Below, in pieces: positions 38,915 to 48,322 of a DNA stretch of 64,000 bases (within the stretch, counting starts at the first letter, position 1; each line of letters starts with the position of its first letter). Position numbers and translations under genes: made by a program. The notes below the pieces were generated by a model. The model did no database searches. It was not told the origin of the DNA and was given only the letters and a program-made list of their open reading frames with translations. Origin of the DNA: Candidatus Scalindua sp. (GTDB taxonomy: Bacteria > Planctomycetota > Brocadiia > Brocadiales > Scalinduaceae). The stretch spans positions 1 to 64,000 of the forward strand of contig JASMMK010000012.1 in the NCBI GenBank assembly GCA_030748215.1, in the 5' to 3' direction.

Positions 38915-38983
38915 CTACCCCATTTCCCCTCTTTACCCTTTCTGAGTGAGTAGTTCAGGAGGGAAGGAGAGGAAATTGGGTAG
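38915..38983 (+). promoter_or_regulatory. Long imperfect hairpin upstream of htpG
   Basis: The pyrimidine-rich arm at 38915-38945 (CTACCCCATTTCCCCTC...) pairs imperfectly with the purine-rich arm 38955-38983 (...GAGAGGAAATTGGGTAG) around a 9-base loop. It starts about 110 bp downstream of the ABC permease stop and ends 89 bp before the htpG ATG. It could terminate the upstream transcript or be a heat-sensing leader; there is no T run. Confidence 0.45.
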
Positions 38984-39072
38984 CAGGAAAACCGATTGAG
39001 TATTCCTTAAGATATGGAGAATTTTGTTTATATTTGCAAACATTTAAGTGGGGTGCAGGAAGGTAAATTATA

Positions 39073-40983
39073 ATGACAGTCGAAAAAATGGAATTTAAGA
39101 CGGAAGTAAAGCAGATCCTGGATTTGATGGTACACTCTCTTTATTCTCACAAAGAGATTTTTTTTAGAGAACTTATCTCAAATGCGTCTGATGCTATTGA
39201 CAAGGCACATTTTGAGTCTTTAACTAACAAAGAAATTCTTGAAGGCGAAGAGGATTGGAAGATCAAGATTATCGCAGACAAAGATGCCGGTACCTTGACA
39301 ATCAGCGACAACGGAATCGGTTTGACTAAAGATGATGCGGTTAGGGAACTTGGAACGATTGCTCACTCAGGCACAAAGGAGTTTCTTGCTGCATTGAAAA
39401 GTAAGGAGGTAGAGGATAATCCGGAACTGATTGGTCAATTTGGTGTAGGATTCTATTCAACCTTTATGGTTGCAGATAAAGTAACCGTCATATCAAGAAA
39501 GGCAGGGGCGGGAGATAAACAAGGCATTAAATGGGAATCCGGAGCAGACGGTTCATTTACTGTGGAAGATGTGGAAAAGGAGAATAAAGGTACTGACGTA
39601 ACCCTGCATCTTAAGGAAGATGAGAAAAATTATCTCGATGAGTGGGAGATCAAGAGCACCGTCAAGAAGTATTCTGACTTTATCGAACATCCGGTTGTAA
39701 TGGATGTTGAGCGGGAAGAGGAGAGTAAATTAGACAAAACCAAAAAAGTTAAAGTCACGGAAGAAGAGACTCTGAATTCGAGAAAGGCTATCTGGCTTAA
39801 GAATAAATCGGATATAACTGAAGTCGAGTACAATGATTTTTACAAGCACGTCTCTCATGACTACACAGATCCGGCAGAGATCGTTCACTACAAAGCAGAG
39901 GGTGCTTCTGAGTTTACCTCACTTCTTTACATTCCATCAATGAGGCCTGTTGATATTTACTATAAAGAGTACAAGGTTGGTCCAACCCTATATGTCAAGA
40001 GAGTGAAAATAATAGATCATTGTGAAGAGTTGATACCGCCGTACCTGAGATTTGTAAAGGGGGTGGTGGACTCTTCAGATTTGCCATTAAATGTTTCAAG
40101 GGAAATACTGCAGAACAACAGGCAGATCGACGTTATAAAAAACAGTATCACAAAAAAAGTGCTTAGTACTTTGAGTGATATGAAAGAGAAAGAGTTTGAT
40201 AAGTACTTGAAATTCTATAAGGAATTCAGCAGGATACTGAAAGAGGGTGTCCATATGGATTTTGATAGACGGGAGACTATTGGAGAGCTTCTTCTTTTTC
40301 CTTCCACAAAAGCGGAGAAAGATAAATACCGATCCATTCCGGAATATGTTAATGATATGAAGGAGGGCCAGGAAGAGATCTATTACGTTACCGGTTCGTC
40401 ACTGGCGGAAACATTGGAGTCACCATACCTTGAAGCATTTAAAGAAAAGGACTACGAAGTCCTGATTATGCTGGAGGACATTGACGATGTTATTATGAGC
40501 AGTTTTGAGTACAAAGGTAAGAAGTTTAAATCTGCTATCAAGGGTGATGTTACTCTGGACAAATCTGAAAAAGAGGAGAAGGAGAAGGCTGGAAAGAAAT
40601 ACAAAAAACTCCTGGATCTTATACAGGATCGCCTTGATGATGTCAAAGAGGTCAGGTTGTCAGGGAGACTGAAAGATTCTGCATGCTGCCTTGTTGGTGA
40701 TGAGGGAGAGATGGATCTACAGATGGAGAATCTCTTGAAATCTATGGGCCAGGCAGTGCCGGAAAGAAAAAGAATTCTCGAAATCAATCCGTCGCATCCG
40801 ATCTTTGAGGCCATGAACAATATATTTAAAGAAGACAGGAAGAGTAATGTTCTGGCAGATTATACGGATCTTCTTTATAACCAGGCGTTGTTGCTGGAAG
40901 GGTCAAAACCAAAAGACTCTGCTGCCTTTGCAAAGACTATTTCCAGGCTTATGGTAGAAAACGTCCAGCATGTAAAGGCCTGA
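39073..40983 (+). CDS. htpG: Molecular chaperone HtpG (Hsp90)
   Basis: ATP-dependent dimeric chaperone. 636 residues: GHKL ATPase domain with HSLYSHKEIFFRELISNASDA, TISDNGIGLTKDDA and LIGQFGVGFYSTFMVADKV; middle domain with Arg/Gln loop (LNVSREILQNNRQIDVI); complete C-terminal dimerisation domain. GGAAGGT precedes the ATG. The spacing from the hairpin at 38915-38983 leaves room for a promoter between. The neighbouring J-domain gene (41151) suggests a small protein-folding group. Confidence 0.98.
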   Translation: MTVEKMEFKTEVKQILDLMVHSLYSHKEIFFRELISNASDAIDKAHFESLTNKEILEGEEDWKIKIIADKDAGTLTISDNGIGLTKDDAVRELGTIAHSGTKEFLAALKSKEVEDNPELIGQFGVGFYSTFMVADKVTVISRKAGAGDKQGIKWESGADGSFTVEDVEKENKGTDVTLHLKEDEKNYLDEWEIKSTVKKYSDFIEHPVVMDVEREEESKLDKTKKVKVTEEETLNSRKAIWLKNKSDITEVEYNDFYKHVSHDYTDPAEIVHYKAEGASEFTSLLYIPSMRPVDIYYKEYKVGPTLYVKRVKIIDHCEELIPPYLRFVKGVVDSSDLPLNVSREILQNNRQIDVIKNSITKKVLSTLSDMKEKEFDKYLKFYKEFSRILKEGVHMDFDRRETIGELLLFPSTKAEKDKYRSIPEYVNDMKEGQEEIYYVTGSSLAETLESPYLEAFKEKDYEVLIMLEDIDDVIMSSFEYKGKKFKSAIKGDVTLDKSEKEEKEKAGKKYKKLLDLIQDRLDDVKEVRLSGRLKDSACCLVGDEGEMDLQMENLLKSMGQAVPERKRILEINPSHPIFEAMNNIFKEDRKSNVLADYTDLLYNQALLLEGSKPKDSAAFAKTISRLMVENVQHVKA

Positions 40984-41150
40984 GGTTGTTAACCTCTTCT
41001 GCAATTTCTTGTGTGCTGGAGAGAAGGCTTTACGCGTGGCGTAGAATCATTCGGGAGGGTGTGTGACAGGAACTACTTCGTTTCTATACAGGGAGAGGTT
41101 TGCAATAGCCTATAGTGAAAATGTAATAAGTTATTAAATTGATCGTCGAT

Positions 41151-41570
41151 TTAACTGTTACCCTTGCATCTTTTAATATTATTGTAGGCTTTATTAATTT
41201 CAAGTGCAAGTTCCTTGGCTTTTTTCTGAAGTTCCTCGCTCAGGTGAGCAACTTTGTCCGGATGAGACTTGGCCATTTTCTCTTTGTATGCTTTCTGTAC
41301 CTCACTCAATGAAGCATCAGAACTGACATTGAGTAGCTTGTATGATTCATCCAGGCTCATAGGCCCATCAGGTCCGGTATTTATATTAGTATGTGACTTA
41401 CTTCTGGAATAATTGTTTTTCTGGCTCTTTTGGTTTTTGAACTTTCGCCAGAAATAGAATAAAAAGCCTGATGCAATAAGGTCATCTAAAACAAATGGGA
41501 AGAAATCCAGCGGGCTTATAATATAAATGATTAATATGATTATTAAGAAGTAGAATTTATATTTATTCAT
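41151..41570 (-). CDS. Membrane J-domain protein with DUF1232-like segment
   Basis: 139 residues. A hydrophobic N-terminus (residues 5-40) contains SPLDFFPFVLDDLIA, which recalls the SPIDLIPD-type motif of DUF1232/YkvA. A polar linker (45-68) follows, then a J-domain at the C-terminus: SLDESYKLLNVSSDASLSEV and HPD at 103-105 before KVAHLSEELQKK. J-domains stimulate Hsp70, so this is probably a membrane-tethered co-chaperone. It lies opposite and beyond htpG. The domain order is unusual but known in some bacteria. Confidence 0.8.
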   Translation of the reverse strand: MNKYKFYFLIIILIIYIISPLDFFPFVLDDLIASGFLFYFWRKFKNQKSQKNNYSRSKSHTNINTGPDGPMSLDESYKLLNVSSDASLSEVQKAYKEKMAKSHPDKVAHLSEELQKKAKELALEINKAYNNIKRCKGNS

Positions 41571-41649
41571 TTTGCTTGTCGATCTTGTATGTGTTCAGGG
41601 TTACGTGTTTTGTGACTCTTCAATGAAAAGGAATAAATATATTTTGTTA

Positions 41650-42006
41650 TCATGCTGTTATATCAAAGAAAAGCCCGTTGCCCTGTTCAATATGGTTTAA
41701 CCAGGTTGTAAATTCCTCGTGAGTAATATTAGTCTTTTTTGTCTCCATAATTGTCAGGCTTTCATCAACGATTACTATATCAATAAAAACCTCTTCTCCC
41801 TCTTGATAAACGCGGAACCTGTAAGGTGACTTATCTCTTTCCAGAGTATCATTAGCCAGCTTAGCGGCTTTAGATAATTGTTGAAAGTGGTCTCCTGCTT
41901 CGTCCTTATGCTTGTGCTCATCCTGCTCTTTTTTCTTACCAGTTTTAAGATGTGGTTTCTGTGGAATTATACGAACAGGTTTATTTACTCTGAATTCGTC
42001 TCCCAT
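41650..42006 (-). CDS. Small hypothetical protein
   Basis: 118 residues, no signal. Basic, Lys/His-rich start (KTGKKKEQDEHKHKDEAG), then a compact domain with RFRVYQEGEEVFIDIVIVDE and FTTWLNHIEQGNGLFFDITA. The beta pattern recalls FlaG-like domains, but the match is too weak to name. ATG follows AAAGGAGAAA. It lies alone, 80 bp from the J-domain gene. Confidence 0.65.
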   Translation of the reverse strand: MGDEFRVNKPVRIIPQKPHLKTGKKKEQDEHKHKDEAGDHFQQLSKAAKLANDTLERDKSPYRFRVYQEGEEVFIDIVIVDESLTIMETKKTNITHEEFTTWLNHIEQGNGLFFDITA

Positions 42007-42284
42007 GATTTTCTCCTTTCACCTTTAATGGTATCCGTATTTTATAAATTCTGTTTTTTATTTTCTTCTATATTTATTGCAGAAAGAATTAAGTATCGAT
42101 ATTGAAACAAAATAAGCCCAGAGATAATATTTTACCTACAAAGGTTTCTGGTTTCTAGGGATTATGAAAGTGCTTCTTAAGATTGTGCTTATGGGTTTGT
42201 ACCTGGAAGCCAGCATGCAGACAGGACTATTTTTTGGTAGAAATAAACATAAAATGTTCATTGGCTTGCTGCTAAATTTAAAAG

Positions 42285-42791
42285 TTATGTGTTTGTTGTA
42301 CTGAAATATTTTTGAATAAAGGTAGCTAAAAACTTTTTATTACCGGAACGCCGGGTAGACTCGTTACAAAATAAAAGAGAGTTATTATTGGTGTCCAGAA
42401 TTACAGGCATTTCGTGAAAACCAAGTTGGCTTTTAGGTTTTTGCTGAATCCATTGCTTCGCGTCATCGTCAACACACGATGATATCAGGAGTGGAAAACT
42501 TGCGGTAATATTGTTCATATGTTTTGGGATATTCTTATAGTTTTTCATTGCGTAACTCAGCGTCATTTTAGAGTAAGCGACAGCGAACTCCAGACTTATT
42601 TTCTCAACAACACCCATAAACACAAAGATGTTTACTTGTGTTGTCCTGAGCCAGGACATATTATACTGTACGCCGGTTGCTAAAAGGACATCAAGGTAAT
42701 CAAATTTTTCTTCTTTAAAATTGAAATCATCCTGTTTAAGTTGTTCGCAAATAGCCGAAACATTTGGATCTTTCATCAGGTCTGTATCCAT
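42285..42791 (-). CDS. Hypothetical protein
   Basis: 168 residues, cytosolic, three or four Cys, with a helical middle (LEFAVAYSKMTLSYAMKNYK). No family recognised. AAAGGAAATG upstream of the ATG is a fair ribosome binding site. Single gene with 278 and 127 bp gaps around it. Confidence 0.6.
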   Translation of the reverse strand: MDTDLMKDPNVSAICEQLKQDDFNFKEEKFDYLDVLLATGVQYNMSWLRTTQVNIFVFMGVVEKISLEFAVAYSKMTLSYAMKNYKNIPKHMNNITASFPLLISSCVDDDAKQWIQQKPKSQLGFHEMPVILDTNNNSLLFCNESTRRSGNKKFLATFIQKYFSTTNT

Positions 42792-42918
42792 AGTTCATTT
42801 CCTTTTTTGGGTTCTGGAAAAAAAGTAAAGTTATTACTCTCCGAACACCTAAGAGCATATCCTTATTTTTATTGAAATCAAGAATTGTTTTTTATTTGTA
42901 GCTTTCAAACCAAACTGA

Positions 42919-43797
42919 TTAAATGTCTGACTGATTTTCGGCTATTGTTGCGTCAAAAAAATCTTCAAAGGTATTGAGGAGGTTCTTTTTATTCATTTTT
43001 TTATGTTCATTTGTGAGAAGAGACGTTACATGCTGTTTGATATTTATTAAATCATCTCTATGTTTATAAATCAATCGGGCTATTTCCTGGAGTTCTAAAT
43101 ACATTTTCAGTGTGTCATCTCCCGGGCTGTTTATAGTTCCACGATTATCCAGCCATTTCCAATTGCAGGCGAGATTAAGCTTTTTCTTAATAAACTTGTT
43201 CAATAATGTTTGAAACCAGATAAGATGGTACTTTCTATCAAAAATAACATAGGCAGGTGTGCCCCAATGACCCTCGCATGACGACCATGTTGATATTCCT
43301 ATTGAAGAGATTGCTTTTGCAAAACGAGCTATAAAGGGTTCCAAATCATATACACGTATTTCCGGCAGATGTACAACTTCTTTGAATTGATTGAATTTAC
43401 CATACCAATCCCGTTTCCAATTCAGACGAAATTCATCAATAGGGATTACATGCGTAAACAGTTCATGCAAATAATTATTATTATCTATATCAAATAGCTG
43501 TGTGTCAATGTCATCATAGTATGCGTGTCGATATTGAGCCGCATCATCTTTGCTATTCTCTTCGATCGAATCAAAATGCGGTTTTTTATAAATATTTTTG
43601 TAGTTAATATTTTGCAAAGCTTCCAGAAACTCACAATCGTCTAAATGTGATTCTTTACTTAAACGTACTATGTCAGAACCACTGTCTCTCTCCAATAGAA
43701 ATCCACGTGCTGAAAAGATTTCGTAAAAGCGGTCTGAGTGTTTGTTTTTTTCGGCAGTCACTTTTTCAACAAACTTTTCTATTATTGCTTCATTCAT
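42919..43797 (-). CDS. Hypothetical protein coupled to hisC
   Basis: 292 residues. Notable: GISTWSSCEGHWGTPAYVIFD (about residues 166-186), a Cys/His/Trp-containing stretch that looks like a conserved site, followed by a Trp/Lys-rich part (LACNWKWLDNRGT). Helical ends. No family recognised. The start lies 5 bp after the hisC stop, so it is translated from the same mRNA; a link to histidine or amino-acid metabolism is possible only from this context. Confidence 0.65.
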   Translation of the reverse strand: MNEAIIEKFVEKVTAEKNKHSDRFYEIFSARGFLLERDSGSDIVRLSKESHLDDCEFLEALQNINYKNIYKKPHFDSIEENSKDDAAQYRHAYYDDIDTQLFDIDNNNYLHELFTHVIPIDEFRLNWKRDWYGKFNQFKEVVHLPEIRVYDLEPFIARFAKAISSIGISTWSSCEGHWGTPAYVIFDRKYHLIWFQTLLNKFIKKKLNLACNWKWLDNRGTINSPGDDTLKMYLELQEIARLIYKHRDDLINIKQHVTSLLTNEHKKMNKKNLLNTFEDFFDATIAENQSDI

Positions 43798-43802
43798 TGT
43801 TT

Positions 43803-44864
43803 TTATTTGAAAGGGAGGGTTTTGAGTTTTTCCAGGAACAGATCATTCTCTTCCTTTTTTCCGATCGTAACCCGGACATAATCAGACAGGCCAGGGATTG
43901 TGTGGAGGCTTCGAATACGGACACCGGATTCTGATAACTGTTGAAAAATGTCGGATGGGCTATTCACCTTAAAGAGGATAAAGTTCCCTTGAGACGGAAT
44001 AAAAGGAATTTCCATTTTTCTGAATTGAATTGCTACACGCTCTCTTTCCGCAATAATAATATCCGCAAACTCTTTAAGATGCGGCTGAATAAGATCAAAG
44101 TGTTTTGCTATTACAAGTTGGAGACAGCTTAAATGATAGGGTGTAGTAAAAGTGGCCTCCATGGCATTGATAATGTCAGGATGTCCTATGCCATATCCCA
44201 GACGAATTCCAGCCATGCAGGACTTTGATGTCGAACGGGCAATAAAGAGATTGGGGTGCTCCTTTAAAAGATGAGACCATGTTTTTTTAGAAAAATCAAC
44301 ATATGATTCATCAACAAATACTAACGAATTTTTGGATAGAGCTGTCTCGATAACTCCTTCTTTCGGGAGAGTTCCGGTTGGATTATTGGGAGCAACAATA
44401 AAGATAATGTGATGTTCTGTCTCGTTGATGTGATCTTTAGTTGGAGTTTCTTCAGCGGCGAGTTGTATTCTGGTCATATTTGTCTGGTTAAATCTGGCAG
44501 CATGGGAAAACATCGGATACGTTGGTTCAAAGATCAGGGCATTCCGATCATGTCCTCCCGCAATAAGATAGGCTCCCTGTATGAGCTGATCACAGCCGAT
44601 AGTGAGTATCAGATTTTCCGGTGGAAAACCAATTGATTTGGCAAAAGCCTTTTTTGCATCGGCATACACCGATGGCTGTGGGTATCGATTCCACTGATTC
44701 TCCTTAAGTCTTTCCAGTAGTATCACCTTTACCTCATTCGGCAGATCGAAAGGAGCTTCGTTTTGATCCAGCTTTGCTTTGTGTGGGAGCTCAGATACGG
44801 TAAACGGAGGCGAATAAGATACATCCTCTCTTAATAAGCATTTTACCGCGATTTCCTGTTTCAT
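43803..44864 (-). CDS. hisC: Histidinol-phosphate aminotransferase
   Basis: PLP-dependent fold-I aminotransferase converting imidazole-acetol phosphate to histidinol phosphate. 353 residues with KLDQNEAPFDLP at the start (family motif LDxNENP-like), NNPTGTLP, LVFVDESYVDF, RSTSKSCMAGIRLGYGIG (the Schiff-base Lys) and VRVTIGKKEEND. No other his gene is nearby. Paralogous aromatic-type aminotransferases of this family are common, so the substrate is likely, not certain. First gene of a two-gene operon. Confidence 0.88.
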   Translation of the reverse strand: MKQEIAVKCLLREDVSYSPPFTVSELPHKAKLDQNEAPFDLPNEVKVILLERLKENQWNRYPQPSVYADAKKAFAKSIGFPPENLILTIGCDQLIQGAYLIAGGHDRNALIFEPTYPMFSHAARFNQTNMTRIQLAAEETPTKDHINETEHHIIFIVAPNNPTGTLPKEGVIETALSKNSLVFVDESYVDFSKKTWSHLLKEHPNLFIARSTSKSCMAGIRLGYGIGHPDIINAMEATFTTPYHLSCLQLVIAKHFDLIQPHLKEFADIIIAERERVAIQFRKMEIPFIPSQGNFILFKVNSPSDIFQQLSESGVRIRSLHTIPGLSDYVRVTIGKKEENDLFLEKLKTLPFK

Positions 44865-45121
44865 TAGTTGATTAGTTGGAATATATATAGATTTGAATAT
44901 TATGTATTTACATGCAAATAAGATGTAGTGCTCTAAACTATTGCATGGTCATTGTCCGACATTTATTACCGAAATCTTGCTTAAAAACAGCAATTTGAGA
45001 TTATATAAAATATGCCCTTAAGGAGTAAATAATAAACTATATTTTCTCTTGCTTTAATAAATAATGTTTGATAGTATTTTTAAGTCTTTAGTACTAGTGT
45101 TCTATATATGTATTGCAACAA

Positions 45122-45218
45122 CATTAATACCATTAATACATTTAATACCATTTACGCAGTTATACCATATATTTCTTAGTTGAGAGGCGGCAAGGTACGT
45201 ACTTTGCCGCCTTTTTTT
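45122..45218 (+). promoter_or_regulatory. Cold-shock gene leader: 9-bp repeats and terminator
   Basis: Three near-identical 9-bp units (CATTAATAC at 45122-45130 and 45131-45139, ATTTAATAC at 45140-45148), then a 13-bp stem GGCGGCAAGGTAC/GTACTTTGCCGCC (45186-45211) followed by seven T (45212-45218). This is an intrinsic terminator placed 24 bases before the csp ribosome binding site: either an attenuator, or the end of a small RNA starting in 44865-45180. The rest of 44865-45121 shows no gene. Confidence 0.62.
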
Positions 45219-45254
45219 ATTGTTTTTTCTATGTAGAGGGAGGTGATTTTCAGT

Positions 45255-45455
45255 ATGCCAAATGGAACAGTGAAGTGGTTTAATGACTCAAAGGGTTTTG
45301 GTTTTATTTCTCAGGAAGACGGTGATGATGTCTTTGTTCATCATACTTCAATTCAGGCTGAGGGTTTTAAGAGTCTTTCAGAAGGGGATAAAGTAGAATT
45401 TGAGATCGTTCAAGATGAAAAGGGCCTCAAGGCCTCAAATGTAGTTAAATTATAA
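45255..45455 (+). CDS. Cold-shock domain protein
   Basis: 66-residue single OB-fold RNA/DNA-binding protein of the CspA family: [20 protein letters not shown] (RNP1), DVFVHHTSI (RNP2) and [25 protein letters not shown] precedes ATG 45255 at good spacing; the frame opens earlier at GTG 45243 inside that signal. Leader structure upstream suggests post-transcriptional control. Ends before a terminator at 45565. Which member (cold-induced or constitutive) is unknown. Confidence 0.95.
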   Translation: MPNGTVKWFNDSKGFGFISQEDGDDVFVHHTSIQAEGFKSLSEGDKVEFEIVQDEKGLKASNVVKL

Positions 45456-45564
45456 ATATATTATAAAGTACGCTCATATATTTTACTGTAAAAGCTGTCG
45501 GGAGAGGGTTGCATATAAAAATATAGAGTAATTGTAAAATATTGTAATAATGAAGACCTAAAAG

Positions 45565-45601
45565 CCTCCAGTATCTGTAAAATGATATTGGAGGTTTTTT
45601 T
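45565..45601 (+). terminator. Intrinsic terminator
   Basis: CCTCCAGTATC (45565-45575) pairs with GATATTGGAGG (45584-45594) with one G-T pair, followed by seven T. It ends the csp transcript 110 bp after its stop, or ends a 3'-derived RNA. Confidence 0.85.
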
Positions 45602-45636
45602 GTAAATCTGCGTAATCAATATTGTGAGGTATTTAA

Positions 45637-46377
45637 ATGTCTGAAAATAATCAGAGAGAGACAGCATACGCTTTCAATAATAGTGACATTATTGCGACGT
45701 ACGATCTTGACATGGATGTCTGGCATCCAAATCGTAAGCACATGGCATTAATTGCCTGTGAAATGCTGCCCTTTGATAGTTCTGAAAATATACGAATTCT
45801 AGACCTTGGTGTGGGTACTGGTTATCTCACTCATAAAATTGTTGAGACATTTTCCAATGCTTCTGTTGTCGCAATAGACGCTGCAGAAATGATGATCGAC
45901 AAGGCAAAGATAAGACTTAAGGAACAATTGGGGCAGATCACCTTCAAAACATCAACATTTCAGGAATTACCTGATAAAGTAAAAGATATTTCCGGGCTGG
46001 ATGCCGTAGTCTCTGCTTTTGCACTCCACCACTTACAGGGGGAGGAGAAGCTAGAACTGTTTCGATATGTTCATTCCATACTCAAGCCAGATGGTTGTTT
46101 TATTAATTGTGATATCTTTAATGCAGTCGATTCGGCGAATGAAGCATTGTATCGACGTTTACATTACAAAGGGACTCAGGAGAGATCTCGAAGCCTGAAG
46201 CATGAGGAGAAATCGTTGGATTACATTGCTTCGGAGTATACATCGAAAGAGAAAAGAGATGGTGACAATCCTCTTTCCATTACAGAAGAGACTCAACTCC
46301 TCACAGAAGCCGGGTTTCGCAGGGTTGACTGTTTCTGGAAAGAGTACCGGGAAACTGTATACGGTGGTACGAAATAG
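45637..46377 (+). CDS. Class I SAM-dependent methyltransferase
   Basis: 246 residues with a Rossmann-type methyltransferase core: ILDLGVGTGYLTHKIVETF (motif I, about residues 53-71), VVAIDAAEMMIDKAK (motif II), and DAVVSAFALHHLQGEEKL (motif IV). The HHL pattern is common in small-molecule methyltransferases such as UbiE-type or Trm-like enzymes. Substrate unknown. It faces the radical SAM gene, ending 36 bp from it. Confidence 0.88.
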   Translation: MSENNQRETAYAFNNSDIIATYDLDMDVWHPNRKHMALIACEMLPFDSSENIRILDLGVGTGYLTHKIVETFSNASVVAIDAAEMMIDKAKIRLKEQLGQITFKTSTFQELPDKVKDISGLDAVVSAFALHHLQGEEKLELFRYVHSILKPDGCFINCDIFNAVDSANEALYRRLHYKGTQERSRSLKHEEKSLDYIASEYTSKEKRDGDNPLSITEETQLLTEAGFRRVDCFWKEYRETVYGGTK

Positions 46378-46414
46378 ATTCTAATTTCGGTGTTCTGTTT
46401 CGTCCTCTTATTTT

Positions 46415-48256
46415 TTACCGAAACCCGAATTGGAGAGATGGAAGCTTGTTAGTTCCATAATGAGCCACGTACAAGAAGAGGTATTCACGGATATAGATTC
46501 TTAAATCCCACCCTCTATGGTGGCTTTGTTCAAATTCTTCAAGTACCTGTCCTGCGTCCTCGATCCCGAGACCGTCCTTCACGGTAAAATAATAATCCAG
46601 TGCTAAATCCCAATCAGAATTTTTGGTGTAAGTTACTCCAAACTTTTCTGCATTTTTCATAACCGGAGAATACTTGGTCAGGTCAAAAGTGCCGAAGCCT
46701 ATAGAGTGCACGTGTTCTCTATTATCTTCTAAAAACTTCATGGAAGATTTTGCGTCTTCGTATGTTTCACCGGGAAATCCGAAGAAACCCATCACGTGGT
46801 TCCATACACCATGGCTGGATGAGAATTCCAGGCTCTGTTGGATTTGCTCAGTTGTGGTTGACTTGCCCATCAATCTGAGTACTCTTTCACTTCCGGTTTC
46901 AAAGCCCATATGCAGGAACCTACACCCAGAACTCCTGGCGTCTTCCCACACCTTGCTGTTCAGTAAGCTCTCTTCAAATCGTAAATGTGTTGACCAAGAA
47001 ATCTGTAGATCAGATTCAATTAGTTTTTTCGTTAGCTTTTTGAATAGTGAAGGGGGGTATGACTCATCTGGAAAGTGAAAATGGTTTACTTGGTACCGAT
47101 TTTTCAGATAATTGATTTCCTCAATAATCTGGTCTATATTCTTGGCCCTATATCCTGCGGTGTAGCCCTCTCCATGGTCACAAAACGCACACTTTCCCCA
47201 ATAGCATCCTCTGGTGGAAAGATAAGAGAGAATTTTATCAGGCACAAAATATTTATCAAGAGGGAGACCATCAAAATCTGGCGGTGGCAGGGTTGACATG
47301 TCCTCTGCAGTAACAACCGTAGATGTGTGAATTCCGGCAGAATCTTTATATATGAGGTTGGGTATTGTTGAAAGATCCCTGTCTTTCCCTATTGCATTGA
47401 TTAGTTGTAAAAATGCAGTCTCTCCTTCATACATGATAACAGAATCAAAAAGAGAGAAGAGACTGGGGGTTTCTGGTAATACATCGCGTAATCGTGTAAC
47501 CGTGTTTCCACCGATGGTGATATGAATGTCGGGAAACTGTTCCTTTATCATCGAACAAAATGTCATGGAAGAGAAGAGTTGCTGGCTCAGGGCAATGGAG
47601 ATTCCAATTACATCAGGCTTTTCCTCTTCGATAAAGGGTCTGAGTATGTGATTGTACACATCTCTATACACATTGACTTGAGAGTCATCAACTGCCGCAA
47701 GAATTTCGGATGATATAAACAGTTTATAGGTTAAGTCTGTTTCCATAGGGGGCATACAGATTCTTGCCGGAGCATAAACAAGGGATATAGTACACATCAC
47801 TTCATGAAAAACGTTCATGGCGTATTCTAACTTATCCACATTATAAAATTCCTGTAAACGTACTATGTCTTTGGCGGACTCTGCCTTTTTAGCAAGATTG
47901 GTAATGTAAGGCTGAGTGCACTCACGAAGAGCTTGCCGTAGTTTTTTTACTTCATCAGTAAGGCGTTGTTCCCCCGATAACTTATTCAGTCTGTCCAGTT
48001 GTTTGGGGACTTTCTCTAAAATAAATTGGAGGCAATTCTCGCTGAAGAACCAATCGTACATTTCGAGGTTTACGTCCTTTTGGACAACACTATGTCCGGC
48101 TCTCCTTAAAAAAGCGGTTAGAGTCGGCAGGCTCAAATATGGTTTGGACGGGTACCAGTCAGGGGGAAAGATCAGCATCACCTTCTTGCCGGATTCCTGG
48201 GAAGAACAATGTGTATGCGGTTGAATATTTTGTCCTTTTGAGTAGTCAGTTCTCAT
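46415..48256 (-). CDS. B12-binding-domain radical SAM protein
   Basis: 613 residues. N-terminal cobalamin-binding-like domain (MLIFPPDWYPSKPYLSLPTL, then EKPDVIGISIALSQQLFSS and IHITIGGNTVTRL) and a radical SAM TIM barrel with the cluster motif RGCYWGKCAFCDHG near residue 352. HxxGxE of the first domain is FHMGFETG-like only in the second. Such proteins (class B or bacteriocin/hopanoid-type families) methylate or rearrange unreactive carbons in lipids, cofactors or peptides. It stands alone, with a 10-G tract 67 bp upstream of its start. Substrate cannot be told. Confidence 0.88.
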   Translation of the reverse strand: MRTDYSKGQNIQPHTHCSSQESGKKVMLIFPPDWYPSKPYLSLPTLTAFLRRAGHSVVQKDVNLEMYDWFFSENCLQFILEKVPKQLDRLNKLSGEQRLTDEVKKLRQALRECTQPYITNLAKKAESAKDIVRLQEFYNVDKLEYAMNVFHEVMCTISLVYAPARICMPPMETDLTYKLFISSEILAAVDDSQVNVYRDVYNHILRPFIEEEKPDVIGISIALSQQLFSSMTFCSMIKEQFPDIHITIGGNTVTRLRDVLPETPSLFSLFDSVIMYEGETAFLQLINAIGKDRDLSTIPNLIYKDSAGIHTSTVVTAEDMSTLPPPDFDGLPLDKYFVPDKILSYLSTRGCYWGKCAFCDHGEGYTAGYRAKNIDQIIEEINYLKNRYQVNHFHFPDESYPPSLFKKLTKKLIESDLQISWSTHLRFEESLLNSKVWEDARSSGCRFLHMGFETGSERVLRLMGKSTTTEQIQQSLEFSSSHGVWNHVMGFFGFPGETYEDAKSSMKFLEDNREHVHSIGFGTFDLTKYSPVMKNAEKFGVTYTKNSDWDLALDYYFTVKDGLGIEDAGQVLEEFEQSHHRGWDLRIYIREYLFLYVAHYGTNKLPSLQFGFR

Positions 48257-48322
48257 ATGAAGCCCACTTTTCTATTTTTTTACCTCCCCCCTGGTGAATC
48301 AATAAAGTACATTGAAGATTAA

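Noticed and set aside
45122-45157. Candidate CRISPR-like array
   Set aside because: Units are only 9 bp, contiguous, with no spacers; a simple tandem repeat.
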